A stretch of DNA of 43,114 bases from Verrucomicrobiota bacterium (GTDB lineage: Bacteria > Verrucomicrobiota > Verrucomicrobiia > Chthoniobacterales > Chthoniobacteraceae), in the NCBI GenBank assembly GCA_009885995.1, contig VFJQ01000144.1, positions 1 through 43,114 on the forward strand, given 5' to 3'. The translations under genes were made by a program, and so were the position numbers. Positions 14,901 to 24,500 of the stretch are shown in pieces; the stretch's first letter is position 1; the number at the start of each line of letters is the position of its first letter. The notes under the pieces were generated by a model, which was not told the origin of the DNA, did not search any database, and was given only the letters and a program-made list of their open reading frames with translations.

Positions 14901-17424
14901 CGCGGGCTTCCGGCTCTTCGTCTATGGCGCGACGCAGGCGAGCGCGGGGCGCATCCAGCTCGAAACGGGCAACGGGACGACCGGCGATGCGGCGAACACG
15001 GCGATCGGCACGTTCCAGTTCAACCAATGGAACCACGTGGCCGTGACGATCAACCGCGCTGCGGGCACGGCGCGCATTTACTACAACCGCCGCGACGTGA
15101 CGGGCGACCAGACGATCCGCAACGACTTCCCGACGAATAACCCAATCGAAGTCGGCTCAATGGCCGCGGGCGCGAATCCGCTTGAGGGCCGCCTCGACGA
15201 AGTGCGTGTGCATGGCGCGATCGCCACGGCTGCGCAGATCAATGCGCTCGGCGCGGGTTCGGCGAACGTCGATCCGAGCGTCACCGCGATCACTTCATCG
15301 AGCGCGAAGCAGACAACGAACGTCGCCGTCACCTTCAGCGCGACGGCGAGCGACTCGAACGTGGGCGAGGACCTCTCCTACTCGTTCGATTTCGGCGACG
15401 GCACGCAGAGCGCCTGGAGCACGAGCACGAGCGCGAGCCGCACTTACACCGCGCCGGGGCGCTACGTGGTGACGGCGTTCGTCGATGACGGTTACGCGAT
15501 TTCGTCGCGCACGTTTGTGCAGATCATCCACCGCCCGGTGACGGCGAACCCGCCGGCGAAGTCGGGGCAGGTCGCTTACGACACGGCGCTGAACAAGGTG
15601 TGGATCGTGAACCCGGACATCGACACGGTCACGCGCATGGATGCGAACACGCGGGCGCGTGACTATGAGTTTGCGGTCGGTGCGAAACCGAGCGCGGTGG
15701 CGATTCGTCCGAATGTGGCGGAGGCGTGGGTCGCGTGCCGGGAGACGGGCGAGATTCGCGTGCTCAATTCCGCCAGCGCGAGTGGGTCGCTGCTTGCGAC
15801 GATCAATCTCGGGCGCGGTTACGCGCCGGTGGGGCTGGCCTTCGCGCCAAATGGCAGCGCGGCTTTCGTCGCGTGCGAAGGCGCAGAGGCGCTGCTGAAG
15901 ATCAATCCCGTCACGCGCACGGTCACCGGCACGCTCGATCTCGGCGCGGCGCCGCGCGCGGTCGCGGTGTCGGCGGATTCGGCGCGCGTGTTCGTCACCC
16001 GTTTCCTCTCGCCCGACAATCGCGGCGAAATGTGGGAAGTGGTCCCCGCGACGATGACCCTCGCGCCGATCGTGTCGAATTTGCGCCCGGCGAATCCGTT
16101 CGTGCTCGGTATCGAGACGACGCCGGACTCGGCGAGCGGCGGGCGCGGGCTGCCGAACTACCTGCTCGACGCGGGCATCTCGCCGGACGGACGGCGGCTG
16201 TGGATTCCGGCAAAGAAAGATAACATCCAGCGCGGCACCGGCCCCGGAAAAACCGGCGGCGCGCTCACGCACGACAGCACGGTGCGCAGCATCCTGCGCC
16301 AGTTCGATCTCGTCGGCGGCTCGGAGGTGACGCTGGCGCGCAAGGACGTGGACGACCAGGGGCTGCCCGCAGCGGTTTGCTTCTCGCCGGTGGGGGATCT
16401 CGTGTTCGTGGCGTTCATCACGAATAACGAGGTGCTCGTCTTCGACACGAATACCGGCAACCAGGTCGCAGGCACCACAGTGGGCAGCGCGCCATCGGGG
16501 CTGACGATCAAGCCGGACGGCACGCGGCTTTACATCCACAATTTCCTGTCGCGCAGCGTGACGACGCTCGACATCGCCGCGCTCGTGAACGCGACCAACT
16601 CGACGATGACCGACCTCGGCGCGACCACGCTCATCACGACGGAAAAACTCAGCGCCACCGTGCTGACCGGGAAGCGGATTTTCTACAACGCGAACGACCT
16701 GCGGATGGCGGCGGAGGGCTACATCAGTTGCGCCACGTGCCATCTCGACGGCGACCACGACGGACGTGTGTGGGACTTCACCGATCGTGGCGAAGGTTTC
16801 CGCCAAACCATCACGCTGCTCGGCCGCGCGGGCATGGGCCACGGGCCGGTGCATTGGTCGGGGAACTTCGACGAGATTCAGGACTTCGAGCACGATATCC
16901 GCGGCGGCTTCGGCGGCACCGGGTTCATGAGCGACACGGCTTTCAACACCGGCACGCGCAACACGCCGCTCGGTCTGGCGAAAGCGGGCGTGAGCGCGGA
17001 ACTGGACGCGATGGCGGCTTACGTGACGTCGCTGAACGCGATCCCGAAGAGTCCCTTCCGCCAGGCGAACGGCACGCTGACGGCGGCAGCGGTCGCGGGG
17101 CAGGCGCACTTCGCGAGCAAGGGCTGCGCGACCTGCCACAGCGGCGCGAACTTCACCGACAGCGCGCTCGGCGTCTTCCGCGACGTGGGGACGATCAACG
17201 CATCGTCCGGCAAACGCCTCGGCGCGACACTGACCGGCTTCGACACGCCGACGCTGCGCGGTGTGTGGGCGACCTCACCGTATCTGCACCGCGGACAAGC
17301 GGCGGATTTGCTCACCGTTTTCAGCACGGCGAACGCGCCCGCGGGCAAAGGGCACGACCGTTTCCGCGAACTGACGACAGCGCAGCAGGATGAACTAATT
17401 CACTACATGCTCGAACTCGAGTAG
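11980..17424 (+). CDS. Secreted LamG/PKD/beta-propeller/cytochrome c fusion protein
   Basis: Protein of 1814 residues. A signal peptide (LPSCLALAVALCLASAARA, cut before QL) leads to LVIVD-type repeats (about 200-345, e.g. GVAVLDISDPANPRLAG). An Ig-like Big_5 domain (about 350-455) is followed by three LamG/concanavalin-like domains (about 463-670, 676-882, 885-1090). A PKD domain with SFDFGDGTQS lies around 1135, then a YVTN-like propeller (about 1195-1560). The C-terminal part has two haem motifs, C1584-ATC-H1588 and C1716-ATC-H1720, in a layout like di-haem cytochrome c peroxidase/MauG proteins. An extracytoplasmic redox role tied to polysaccharide or surface binding is inferred. The three LamG copies are similar to one another, indicating internal duplication. 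No C-terminal anchor or sorting signal is visible. Confidence 0.85.
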   Translation: MHTRLLPSCLALAVALCLASAARAQLTQPTFTAAEVGTVIFQFDHAVVGLQPSFADFQHGRLWIGAGQDGVVGSLPVMTWWNVSNPRTPVLDQRIQLTTGNKPHVATFWDTKIGTGHQGNSRIWDYTMRTELNSYSAGGATGVWRTQQPPYEYNHTNGYGATPPILEVTSIDPTTSARTILTRRDLSQLTGFYIGASHAVGNLLICTGGQATGVAVLDISDPANPRLAGTCPTANPIYTSFVHGSRLYTGEHDFVGVYDFSNPQNITQVGTITSGGSDARYISVKEGKGYTCPGAAKLIVFDANTLATLNTYTLPSASDYTFPLGNMVITAGQNGRNLCAVIAVDQAPDTQGPAVTFSNPPDRAARQALTSRVGLIMSDHIDVASLTTSTFIVRPVGSTTALTGTYSTQMGTINFAPSVPLLANTIYEVTLPVGGVRDVVGNGLRTEFRMRFSTGESVDDTSLGLVSRYRFDESAGTIALDEISARHGTLTNFPATPWGPGVIAGRLQFDGTDDHVSVGAFDVGNTFTVAGWVKIPAGFNNLNTIFANSTSGFSATGLKLFIYGSTSATAGSIRFETGNGTAGNSAGTANGVFQFDQWNHVAVTVDRARGTAAIYYNGVDRTNDASIRNDFQTNQLIQLGQMTNNTNRHRGELDDLHVFGRALYASEVEALRTQREGPIAHWRFNNSTADDSGGNHPAVLAGGAAFATGAMEGSHALNALAAADYANPGTIDLGQSFTFSGWVQIAAGTNALHTIFATSATGSTTAGVKLFAYGSTNVQAGRLRIETGNGTTGGDAFTNTGAFTFGQWNHVAVAVDRTTGTAAIVVNGQNATADATVQTDFPTNQPLLLARMTDGTGPLLGALDDARLYGRALTIEEIRVLSIRTPLAYWPLDNNTADLGGFNRPLTLTNSPSFSVDRARGSHSLLLNGTTQRASSTTAIEIGGTITLSAWVKIPSTSNSLETILANGPTTSQGAGFRLFVYGATQASAGRIQLETGNGTTGDAANTAIGTFQFNQWNHVAVTINRAAGTARIYYNRRDVTGDQTIRNDFPTNNPIEVGSMAAGANPLEGRLDEVRVHGAIATAAQINALGAGSANVDPSVTAITSSSAKQTTNVAVTFSATASDSNVGEDLSYSFDFGDGTQSAWSTSTSASRTYTAPGRYVVTAFVDDGYAISSRTFVQIIHRPVTANPPAKSGQVAYDTALNKVWIVNPDIDTVTRMDANTRARDYEFAVGAKPSAVAIRPNVAEAWVACRETGEIRVLNSASASGSLLATINLGRGYAPVGLAFAPNGSAAFVACEGAEALLKINPVTRTVTGTLDLGAAPRAVAVSADSARVFVTRFLSPDNRGEMWEVVPATMTLAPIVSNLRPANPFVLGIETTPDSASGGRGLPNYLLDAGISPDGRRLWIPAKKDNIQRGTGPGKTGGALTHDSTVRSILRQFDLVGGSEVTLARKDVDDQGLPAAVCFSPVGDLVFVAFITNNEVLVFDTNTGNQVAGTTVGSAPSGLTIKPDGTRLYIHNFLSRSVTTLDIAALVNATNSTMTDLGATTLITTEKLSATVLTGKRIFYNANDLRMAAEGYISCATCHLDGDHDGRVWDFTDRGEGFRQTITLLGRAGMGHGPVHWSGNFDEIQDFEHDIRGGFGGTGFMSDTAFNTGTRNTPLGLAKAGVSAELDAMAAYVTSLNAIPKSPFRQANGTLTAAAVAGQAHFASKGCATCHSGANFTDSALGVFRDVGTINASSGKRLGATLTGFDTPTLRGVWATSPYLHRGQAADLLTVFSTANAPAGKGHDRFRELTTAQQDELIHYMLELE
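13370..15250 (+). repeat. Three tandem LamG domain copies
   Basis: Three copies of about 205 codons lie at roughly 13370-13990, 14008-14625 and 14634-15250. Each starts with a strand such as SRYRFDES, AHWRFNNS or AYWPLDNN. Each has F-x-x-WNHVAVT/V in the middle followed by GTAxIxxN, and ends in GxLDDxxxxGRAL or GRLDEVRVHGAI. The DNA is still recognisably related between copies, e.g. around TGGAATCACGTCG at 13771 and 14401. Confidence 0.8.
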
Positions 17425-17543
17425 CGGCGCGCGGCGGTGGCGGGTGCGACGACGGCTGAAAAAAGCTGACCGGCTTTCGTCCACGGCCACGCCCACCGAC
17501 TTTGTTCTCGCCACGCGCCGCGGGGGTCGCTGTGATTCCACCA

Positions 17544-18752
17544 GTGAAACCCTCTGTTCCAGTCGTTCTCGCCAACGTATTGTTTCTCACGGTCGCCGCG
17601 CGCGGCTCCGGTGTGCGCATCCCCCATCAGGACGCACACGCCACGGCTCGCGGTGAAGCATTTGTCGCCACGGCGGACAATCCGTCGGCGATCTATTACA
17701 ACCCCGCCGGCATGACGCAGCTCGACGGCACGCAGGTCCGGCTCGGAGTGTATGCGGTGACGATCCTGGAAGAGTATCGCCCGACGACCGGCGGCACTTT
17801 CGACAACAAGGACCGGCTGATCCCTGTGCCGAACGCCTACTTCACCTGGTCGCCGGAAAACTCGCCGCTCTCGCTCGGGCTCGGCGTGAGTTCGCCCTTC
17901 GGCCTCTACGTCGAATATCCGGACGACGCGCCGTCGCGCGACGCGAACAAAAAAGCCAAGCTCGCGGTCATCGCTATCCAGCCGATGATGGCGTGGCAGA
18001 TCACTCCCACGCTCTCGTTCGGCGCCGGGCCGACGATCAACTACGGCACGGTGCAGGACTTCCGCGGGCTCGGCGTGCGCGGGGATGGGTTTCGGTTCAA
18101 GGGCGACGGGATGGCCTACGGCTTCAACGCCGGCCTGTTGTGGAAGCCGCACGAGCAACACTCCTTCGGCCTCACCTACCACAGCTCGCTCGACTTCGAT
18201 TTCAGCGGGCACTTCAACGTGACGGTGAAGCCCGGGGCTGCGACCGGTGACGACACGAAGGTCCGGCTGCGCGAGGAAGACGCCACGCTCGGCATCGACC
18301 TGCCGCAGTTCATCGTCGCGGGTTACTCCTTCCGCCCCACGCCGGAGTGGAATCTGGAAGTCGATGTGGAGTGGACCGACTGGGATCGGCTGAACGCCGG
18401 CCCGCTCTCGCTGCAAACCTCGCCGGATTCGGGGATCCGCTTTGATTGGCGCGCGGGCTTCATCTACTCCGCGGGCGTCACGCGCACCTTCTCGAACGGC
18501 TTTCACGCCAGCGCCGGCTACGCGTTCAGTGAGGGAAATAATCCCGAGTCCACCTACACACCCGGCGTGCCGGACGACGACCGGCACATCTTCAGCGTCG
18601 GCATCGGGCGGCGGGGCGAGCGCTTCGAGTGGGATCTCGGCTATCAATATTCGCGCACCGGCACTCGCACGATAGACAATGACGGACCAGCCGACGGGCG
18701 CTGGCAGCTCCAATCCCACGCCGTGATGCTCTCGGTGGGCTACCACTTCTAG
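17544..18752 (+). CDS. FadL/TodX family outer-membrane protein
   Basis: Protein of about 402 residues of the FadL outer-membrane hydrophobic-substrate channel family. After a leader (KPSVPVVLANVLFLTVAAR) comes the family signature GSGVRIPHQDAHATARGEAFVATADNPSAIYYNPAGMTQLDG, which forms the N-terminal plug. The rest alternates short beta strands and ends in HAVMLSVGYHF, a typical C-terminal aromatic for outer-membrane insertion. The substrate is likely fatty acids or another hydrophobic compound. The start is uncertain; GTG at 17544 gives the best leader, and GTG at 17532 or TTG at 17502 are alternatives. The next gene begins 6 bases after the stop. Confidence 0.85.
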   Translation: MKPSVPVVLANVLFLTVAARGSGVRIPHQDAHATARGEAFVATADNPSAIYYNPAGMTQLDGTQVRLGVYAVTILEEYRPTTGGTFDNKDRLIPVPNAYFTWSPENSPLSLGLGVSSPFGLYVEYPDDAPSRDANKKAKLAVIAIQPMMAWQITPTLSFGAGPTINYGTVQDFRGLGVRGDGFRFKGDGMAYGFNAGLLWKPHEQHSFGLTYHSSLDFDFSGHFNVTVKPGAATGDDTKVRLREEDATLGIDLPQFIVAGYSFRPTPEWNLEVDVEWTDWDRLNAGPLSLQTSPDSGIRFDWRAGFIYSAGVTRTFSNGFHASAGYAFSEGNNPESTYTPGVPDDDRHIFSVGIGRRGERFEWDLGYQYSRTGTRTIDNDGPADGRWQLQSHAVMLSVGYHF

Positions 18753-18758
18753 GTCAGC

Positions 18759-21398
18759 GTGGAGGCGGCCCCTCTGGAGACTTCGCGGCAGCTCCATCGG
18801 CGGCTGATCCTGTTCTACATCCTGGGCTCGGCGGCGGCGGTGGTGGTGGTGCTTTTCCTCGTGCTGATCGGCTTGGAATTCTCTGGCCGGCAGTGGATCA
18901 TCATGCTCGCGGCGCTACCGGTCATCGTCTCGCTCTACGTCGTGCCTGACATTATCATGATTCGGCGGCAATACCGCCCGCTCGGCGACGTGCTCAGCCA
19001 GCTCGATCGCGGCGAGACGCCCGGTCAGGACGCGCTCTCGTGGGCCATCGTCCGCGCGCTGAATCTGCCCTACTTCGCCTTCCTGCGGGTCGTGCTCTTC
19101 CACGGCCCGGCGGCCACGCTCTCGCTCACGCTCACACTCGTCGCGGGAAATGCGCTCGTCCACGCCGGCTACCTCCCGTGGCAGGTGATCACCTACGGCT
19201 CGATCATCTTTTTCTTCGCCTCGCCCACGCACGCGATCCTCGAGTTCTTTGCGGTGTCGAAGGCCATGGTCCGCGTGGTCGAGCGGCTCTACCCGCTCGT
19301 CGGCGCGCTCACCCGCGAGCCGCAGACGCACCTCCGCAAGATCGGGCTGCGCAAGAAACTGCTCTACCTAGCCATCTTCGTCACGTCGCTGCCGCTGCTC
19401 TTCCTCGCAGGCTCGGTCACGCTGAAAGTCAGCTTGATGACGAACACGCCGCCCGCGCAGTTCGCGGCGTTTCTGGTCTGGGTCTATGGCGTCGTCGCTG
19501 TCTGCGTGGTGGGCGCGCTGATCATGTCCGTGCTCACCGCCGCGGAGGTCTCCCGCTCCGCCGCGCGGCTCGCGGGCGCGATGAATCTCGTCGAAGGCGG
19601 CAACCTCGATGTGCGGCTCCAGGTCACCAGCACGGATGAATACGCGGACCTCTTCCGCGGCTTCAACCACATGACCGACGGCTTGCGCGAGGAGGTGAAA
19701 ATCCTCGGGATCAGCAACGACCTCGCCGGTGAGCTGCACCTCGACGTGCTGCTCGCGCGCATCATGCAAGCGACTACCGAACTGCTCGACGCCGACCGCA
19801 GCACGCTCTGGCTGCACGATGCGAAGACGGGCGAGATCTTCACCCGCATCGCGCAAGGCGTGGACCGGCAGGAGATCCGCATCCCCGCCGGCAGCGGCAT
19901 CGCGGGCGCCGTCTTCACCTCCGGCCAGACGGAGAACATCCACGACGCGCACGAAGACCCCCGCTTCAACCGCATCGTCGATCAGCGCACCGGCTACCGC
20001 ACGCGCACCATCCTCGCCGTGCCCGTGGTGAACAAAGCCGGCGCGCGCATCGGCGTCACCCAAGTGCTCAACAAACGCGGCGGCGACTTCACCACTCGCG
20101 ACGAGCAGCGGCTCCGCGCCTTCACCGCCCAGCTTGCCGTGGCACTCGAGAATGCCCAACTCTTCGACGCTGTGCTCGCGATGAAGAACTACAACGAGAG
20201 CATCCTGCGCAGCTCGAGCAATGGCATCGTCACCCTCGACGGCGAACAGCGCATCGTCACTGCGAACGACGCCGCTCTCGCACTCCTGCGGCGCAGCGCG
20301 GAAGACATCATCGACCGCGCCGGGCGCGACGTCCTCGACCCGTGGGTGCTCGCCAGCGTCGAGAAAGTCGCGGCCACCGGCGAAAGCGACATCGCGCTCG
20401 ACGCGGACCTCAGCGTGAACGGCGGCAGCGCCTCAGTGAACCTCACCTGCGTCCCGCTGCTCGACGCGGCGCACAAGAACATCGGCTCGATGCTCATGCT
20501 CGACGACATCTCCGGCGAGAAGCGCATGCGTTCGACCATGTCGCGCTACATGAGCAAGGAAGTCGCCGACCAGCTCATCGACGGCGGCGAAGACATGCTC
20601 GGCGGACGCGAGCAACAACTCACCGTGCTCTTCTCCGACATCCGCGGCTTCACCACCCTCTCCGAGGCCGTCGGTGCGCGGCAGACGGTGTCGATGCTCA
20701 ACGAATACTTCGCCGAGATGGTCGAGGTCATCTTCGCCCACGGCGGCATCCTCGATAAATACATCGGCGACGCGATCATGGCGCTCTTCGGCGCGCCTTT
20801 CGCCGGCCCGATGGACGCGGACAACGCGATGCGTGTGGCCAACCAGATGATCGTGACCTTGCGCCAGCTTAACCGCACCCGCGCCGAGCGTGGAGGGCAG
20901 CCGATCCACATCGGCGTGGGGCTGAATAGCGGCGAAGGCATCGTCGGCAGCATCGGCTCACCGAAGCGGATGGAATACACCGTCATCGGCGACACGGTGA
21001 ACCTCGCCTCGCGGATCGAAGGAGCGTGCAAGACGTATGGCGTGAGCGTGATCCTGAGCGAGTTCACCCTCGCCGAGCTGAAGCACCCCGCGCGCGTGCG
21101 CCGGCTCGACCTTCTGCGCGTGAAAGGCAAGACGCAGCCGGTTGCGATCTTCGAAGGGCTCGATCATCACGATGCGGAGACCTTCCCCGCCCTCGACCGC
21201 GCGCTCGCCGCGTGGGAACGCGCCCTCGCCGCCTACACCGCCCGCCACTGGGACGACGCGAACGCGGCCTTCGCCGAAGTGCTCGCGCTGCAGCCCGGCG
21301 ACACGCCCTCGCAACTTTACGTGGATCGCTGCGCTCATTTCCGCGCCCACCCGCCCGCCGGCGACTGGGACGGCGTGTGGACGATGACGACGAAGTAA
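18759..21398 (+). CDS. Class III adenylate cyclase with six TM segments, HAMP, GAF and PAS
   Basis: Protein of 879 residues. About six transmembrane segments lie between 15 and 262, followed by a HAMP linker (about 262-312, VEGGNLDVRLQVTSTDEYADLFRGFNHM). Next are a GAF domain (about 325-470, with RIPAGSGIAGAVFTSGQTENI) and a PAS-like domain (about 478-590, starting SILRSSSNGIVTLDGEQRIVTAN). The class III cyclase domain (about 615-800) has metal aspartates D627 (LFSDIRGFTT) and D671 (LDKYIGDAIM). K667 before the second aspartate and YTVIGDTVNLASRIE favour ATP as substrate. A TPR-like tail follows (WDDANAAFAEVLALQPGD). The GTG start at 18759 lies 6 bases after the FadL stop, so the two are probably one operon. 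It should make cAMP in response to a membrane or small-molecule signal. Confidence 0.88.
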   Translation: MEAAPLETSRQLHRRLILFYILGSAAAVVVVLFLVLIGLEFSGRQWIIMLAALPVIVSLYVVPDIIMIRRQYRPLGDVLSQLDRGETPGQDALSWAIVRALNLPYFAFLRVVLFHGPAATLSLTLTLVAGNALVHAGYLPWQVITYGSIIFFFASPTHAILEFFAVSKAMVRVVERLYPLVGALTREPQTHLRKIGLRKKLLYLAIFVTSLPLLFLAGSVTLKVSLMTNTPPAQFAAFLVWVYGVVAVCVVGALIMSVLTAAEVSRSAARLAGAMNLVEGGNLDVRLQVTSTDEYADLFRGFNHMTDGLREEVKILGISNDLAGELHLDVLLARIMQATTELLDADRSTLWLHDAKTGEIFTRIAQGVDRQEIRIPAGSGIAGAVFTSGQTENIHDAHEDPRFNRIVDQRTGYRTRTILAVPVVNKAGARIGVTQVLNKRGGDFTTRDEQRLRAFTAQLAVALENAQLFDAVLAMKNYNESILRSSSNGIVTLDGEQRIVTANDAALALLRRSAEDIIDRAGRDVLDPWVLASVEKVAATGESDIALDADLSVNGGSASVNLTCVPLLDAAHKNIGSMLMLDDISGEKRMRSTMSRYMSKEVADQLIDGGEDMLGGREQQLTVLFSDIRGFTTLSEAVGARQTVSMLNEYFAEMVEVIFAHGGILDKYIGDAIMALFGAPFAGPMDADNAMRVANQMIVTLRQLNRTRAERGGQPIHIGVGLNSGEGIVGSIGSPKRMEYTVIGDTVNLASRIEGACKTYGVSVILSEFTLAELKHPARVRRLDLLRVKGKTQPVAIFEGLDHHDAETFPALDRALAAWERALAAYTARHWDDANAAFAEVLALQPGDTPSQLYVDRCAHFRAHPPAGDWDGVWTMTTK

Positions 21399-21425
21399 GC
21401 GGCAAGACGGCAGCGGCAGATGAGC

Positions 21426-21438
21426 TTTGACGGAAAAA
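21426..21438 (+). promoter_or_regulatory. TTTGAC-GGAAAAA element upstream of giant gene 1
   Basis: TTTGAC followed by GGAAAAA starts 89 bases before the ATG at 21515. A closely similar TTTGACCGAAATA precedes the second giant gene at 34795, at a nearly equal distance. The TTGAC core resembles a -35 box, but no convincing -10 follows at 17 bases. Confidence 0.4.
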
Positions 21439-21514
21439 GCCCGACTCGCCAATCTCCGCGCTGACGTTGCGTGCAAACCAGAACCAGAACTTCGCGCGTC
21501 ACAGACCCATGAAC

Positions 21515-24500
21515 ATGAAGCCGCTGAAACGCCGCCGCCCTGAGTCCCTCGTCAGTTTGCTAGAACCATTGGAGGCGCGCATCTCCCCCGCGACACTGAC
21601 GTGGGTGGGTGATGTGAACGGGAATTGGAACGCGAATGCCTCAGGAAATACGAACTGGAGCCTGAACCAGCTCCCAGACGATTCCGACACGCTCGTCTTT
21701 CCCGCGGGAGCCTCGAATCTGGCAATGACCAATGACACGTCCGGGGCCGGCTACACGCTCCAATTCACCGGGACGGGGTATTCGCTCGGCGGCAACGGCA
21801 TCAGTCTCAGGAGTGCAGCCACGGCGCTTACCAACGGCTCGGGCATCAATACGATTAATGTTTCGCTCGGGATCAAGGATAGCCCAATCGATGTGGCTGC
21901 CGGCGGCACTCTGATCGTCAACGGAGCGATCCTCGGCGCCACCGACCTCATCAAGACAGGGGCGGGAACACTGCGCCTGGGCGGAGTGAACGGCTATTCG
22001 GGCGACACGCTTGTGCAGGCAGGCACGCTACAACTTTCCGTTGGGAACAACAGGCTGCCCACTGGCACAAACGTGGTGCTTGGCAATGGCACCACGCCGG
22101 CAGTGCTGGATCTACGAAACTTCAGCCAGACGCTCGCCGGTTTGGTAGCCGTTGTTTCCACCAGTCGCGTGGTCGATTCGCTCGACGACACGACGGTGCC
22201 GGTGCTGACGCTGAACCTCACGACAGCTAACACTTTCATCGGCATCCTAGGCAATACGGGCCAGAACGGCTTTGCGCTGACAAAGACCGGCACGGCAACA
22301 CTGAGCTTGAGCGGCGCGAACACCTACACCGGCGCGACCAGGATCGAAAACGGCACGCTACAGATCTTGAGTGGCGACAACCGACTGCCCGTCGGCACCA
22401 GTGTCACCCTCGGCAGCGGAACCAATTCCGGACGGCTCGATCTTTCGGGACATAACCAGACTCTCGCGGATCTCGCCACCTCCGGGACGGGAACCAACAA
22501 CCAGGTGAGCACTTTCGACGAGTTTGACCCTTCGGTCCTGACGCTGAACATCTCAGGAACGAAAACATTTTCCGGGATGCTCAGAGGTTCTCTCCTGTCG
22601 CTGACCAAGACCGGCCCGGGCACGCTGATCCTGACCGGTGCGAATACCTACGCTGGACCGACGACTTTCGACCAGGGAGCAATCCAGTTGGACGCGCTCA
22701 ATCGGATCGGCACTGGCGCGCTCACGTTCACCGGCGGCACGCTGCAGTTCGCCGGCGTGTTCGATCCGTCCACCCGGACGGTCACGTTCGGCAGTGGTGG
22801 CGGCACATTCGACACCAATGGCAACGCAATCACCATTGCGAACACCGTCGGCAACGGCGGCGTGGGCACCTTCACGAAGACGGGCGCGGGCACGCTCACA
22901 CTCGCCGCAGCCGCGAGCTACACCGGCGCGACCACGATCGCAGATGGCATGCTGCGACTCTCCGGCGCGGACAACCTGCTCTCTACGACGGCGGGGCTCA
23001 CGCTCGGCACTGCGAGCACCTCGGGCATCCTCGACCTCAACAACCGAAGCCAGACGCTGACCAGCCTGACCACCGGAACCACGGGCGCGACGAATCGTGT
23101 GATCGATTCGACCAACGACGGAACGTTCCCGACGCTGACGCTGAACATGACAACGTCCGCTACCTTCGGCGGCACGCTCGGCAATACCGGTCAAAACGGC
23201 TTCGCCCTCGCCAAGTCCGGCTCGGGGACGCTCACGCTCACGGGCGCGAACACCTACACCGGGGCGACCACGCTCTCGGGCGGCTTCCTGCGCGTCAATG
23301 GCTCGCTCGCTGCCGGCAGCGCCATCTCTGTGACGGGCGGCACGCTCGGCGGCACGGGCACGATCTTCGGCACAGTCACGCTCGGTCCCGCCGGCACTCT
23401 CGCACCGGGCTCGCCGACTTCGTCCACCGGACGGCTCACGGTCGGCTCGGTCGCGTGGAGCGACATCAACACCTCCTATTCCGTGCAGGTCAATGGTGCG
23501 ACACCCGACATTCTGCACGACCAACTCGTTGTCACCGGCACCGTGAATCTCAGCGGCGCGACGCTGAGCCGCTCGGGCACGATCACCACGGCTCCAGGCC
23601 AACGCATAGTCTTGATCGACAATGACGGCACGGACGCGGTGATCGGGACGTTCAGCGGGCTGGCGGAAGGCGCGACCGTCACGATCAATGGGACCGCCTT
23701 CGCGATGAGCTACGTGGGTGGCGATGGGAATGATGTGACTCTTGCACAGGTGGACACCGACGTGCGGCTGAGCGGCGGGAGTCTCATCATCACAGACGTC
23801 AATGGCGGCACGAGCGCTGACACGCTCACGATTCGACGGGTGGGAACTTCGCCAAACTTCAGCCTCGAGATCAGCGATCTGGTGAATGTGCTCAATGCCG
23901 GAGTCGGCACGACGCAGGTGAACGCAAATACAGTCACGGTGCCCCTGACGTCGGTCACCGGCAGCGTGACGATCAACACACTCGACGGCGACGATGCGGT
24001 GACGCTCGATTTCAGCGGCGGGAATGTGCTGACAGCGGGCGGGCTCGCCTTCAATGGCGGCGCGAATGTCACGACCGGCGACCGGCTCACCCTCACGGGC
24101 GGCAGCACCACGACGGTGACACACAATTTCCTCGTCTCGGGCGTCGGAGGCGTGACGCTGGCTGGAGCGCTCGCGGGGTCCATCAGCTATACGGCGCTCG
24201 AACCGCTCACCGACAGCCTCGGCGCAACGAATCGCGTTTTCGATTTCGGCAGCGCCGAGTCAGCTACGATTACGCTCTCGGACGCAGGCACTACGCTGAT
24301 GGCGGTCGGCGCGGTCACCTTCCCCGACCCGACGACATCCCTCACGATCAATGGCAGCGGAGGCGCGGACACGATCACGATCGCCTCTCTCGACGCTGCG
24401 TTCGCGGGTTCGCTGACGATTAATGGTGGTGCCTTCGATACGCTCTCCCTCCCAGCAGGGATGCCGACGCTGGCGTCACTGACCGCGGCTGCGGCGAGCA

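Noticed and set aside
17425..17543. Terminator downstream of the LamG/cytochrome gene
   Set aside because: There is a short A-run and GC-rich sequence, but no stem of more than four pairs followed by a T-run was found.
21467..21514. Upstream start of giant gene 1 at 21467
   Set aside because: The extra 16 residues have no counterpart in giant gene 2, whereas ATG 21515 aligns codon for codon with ATG 34883.
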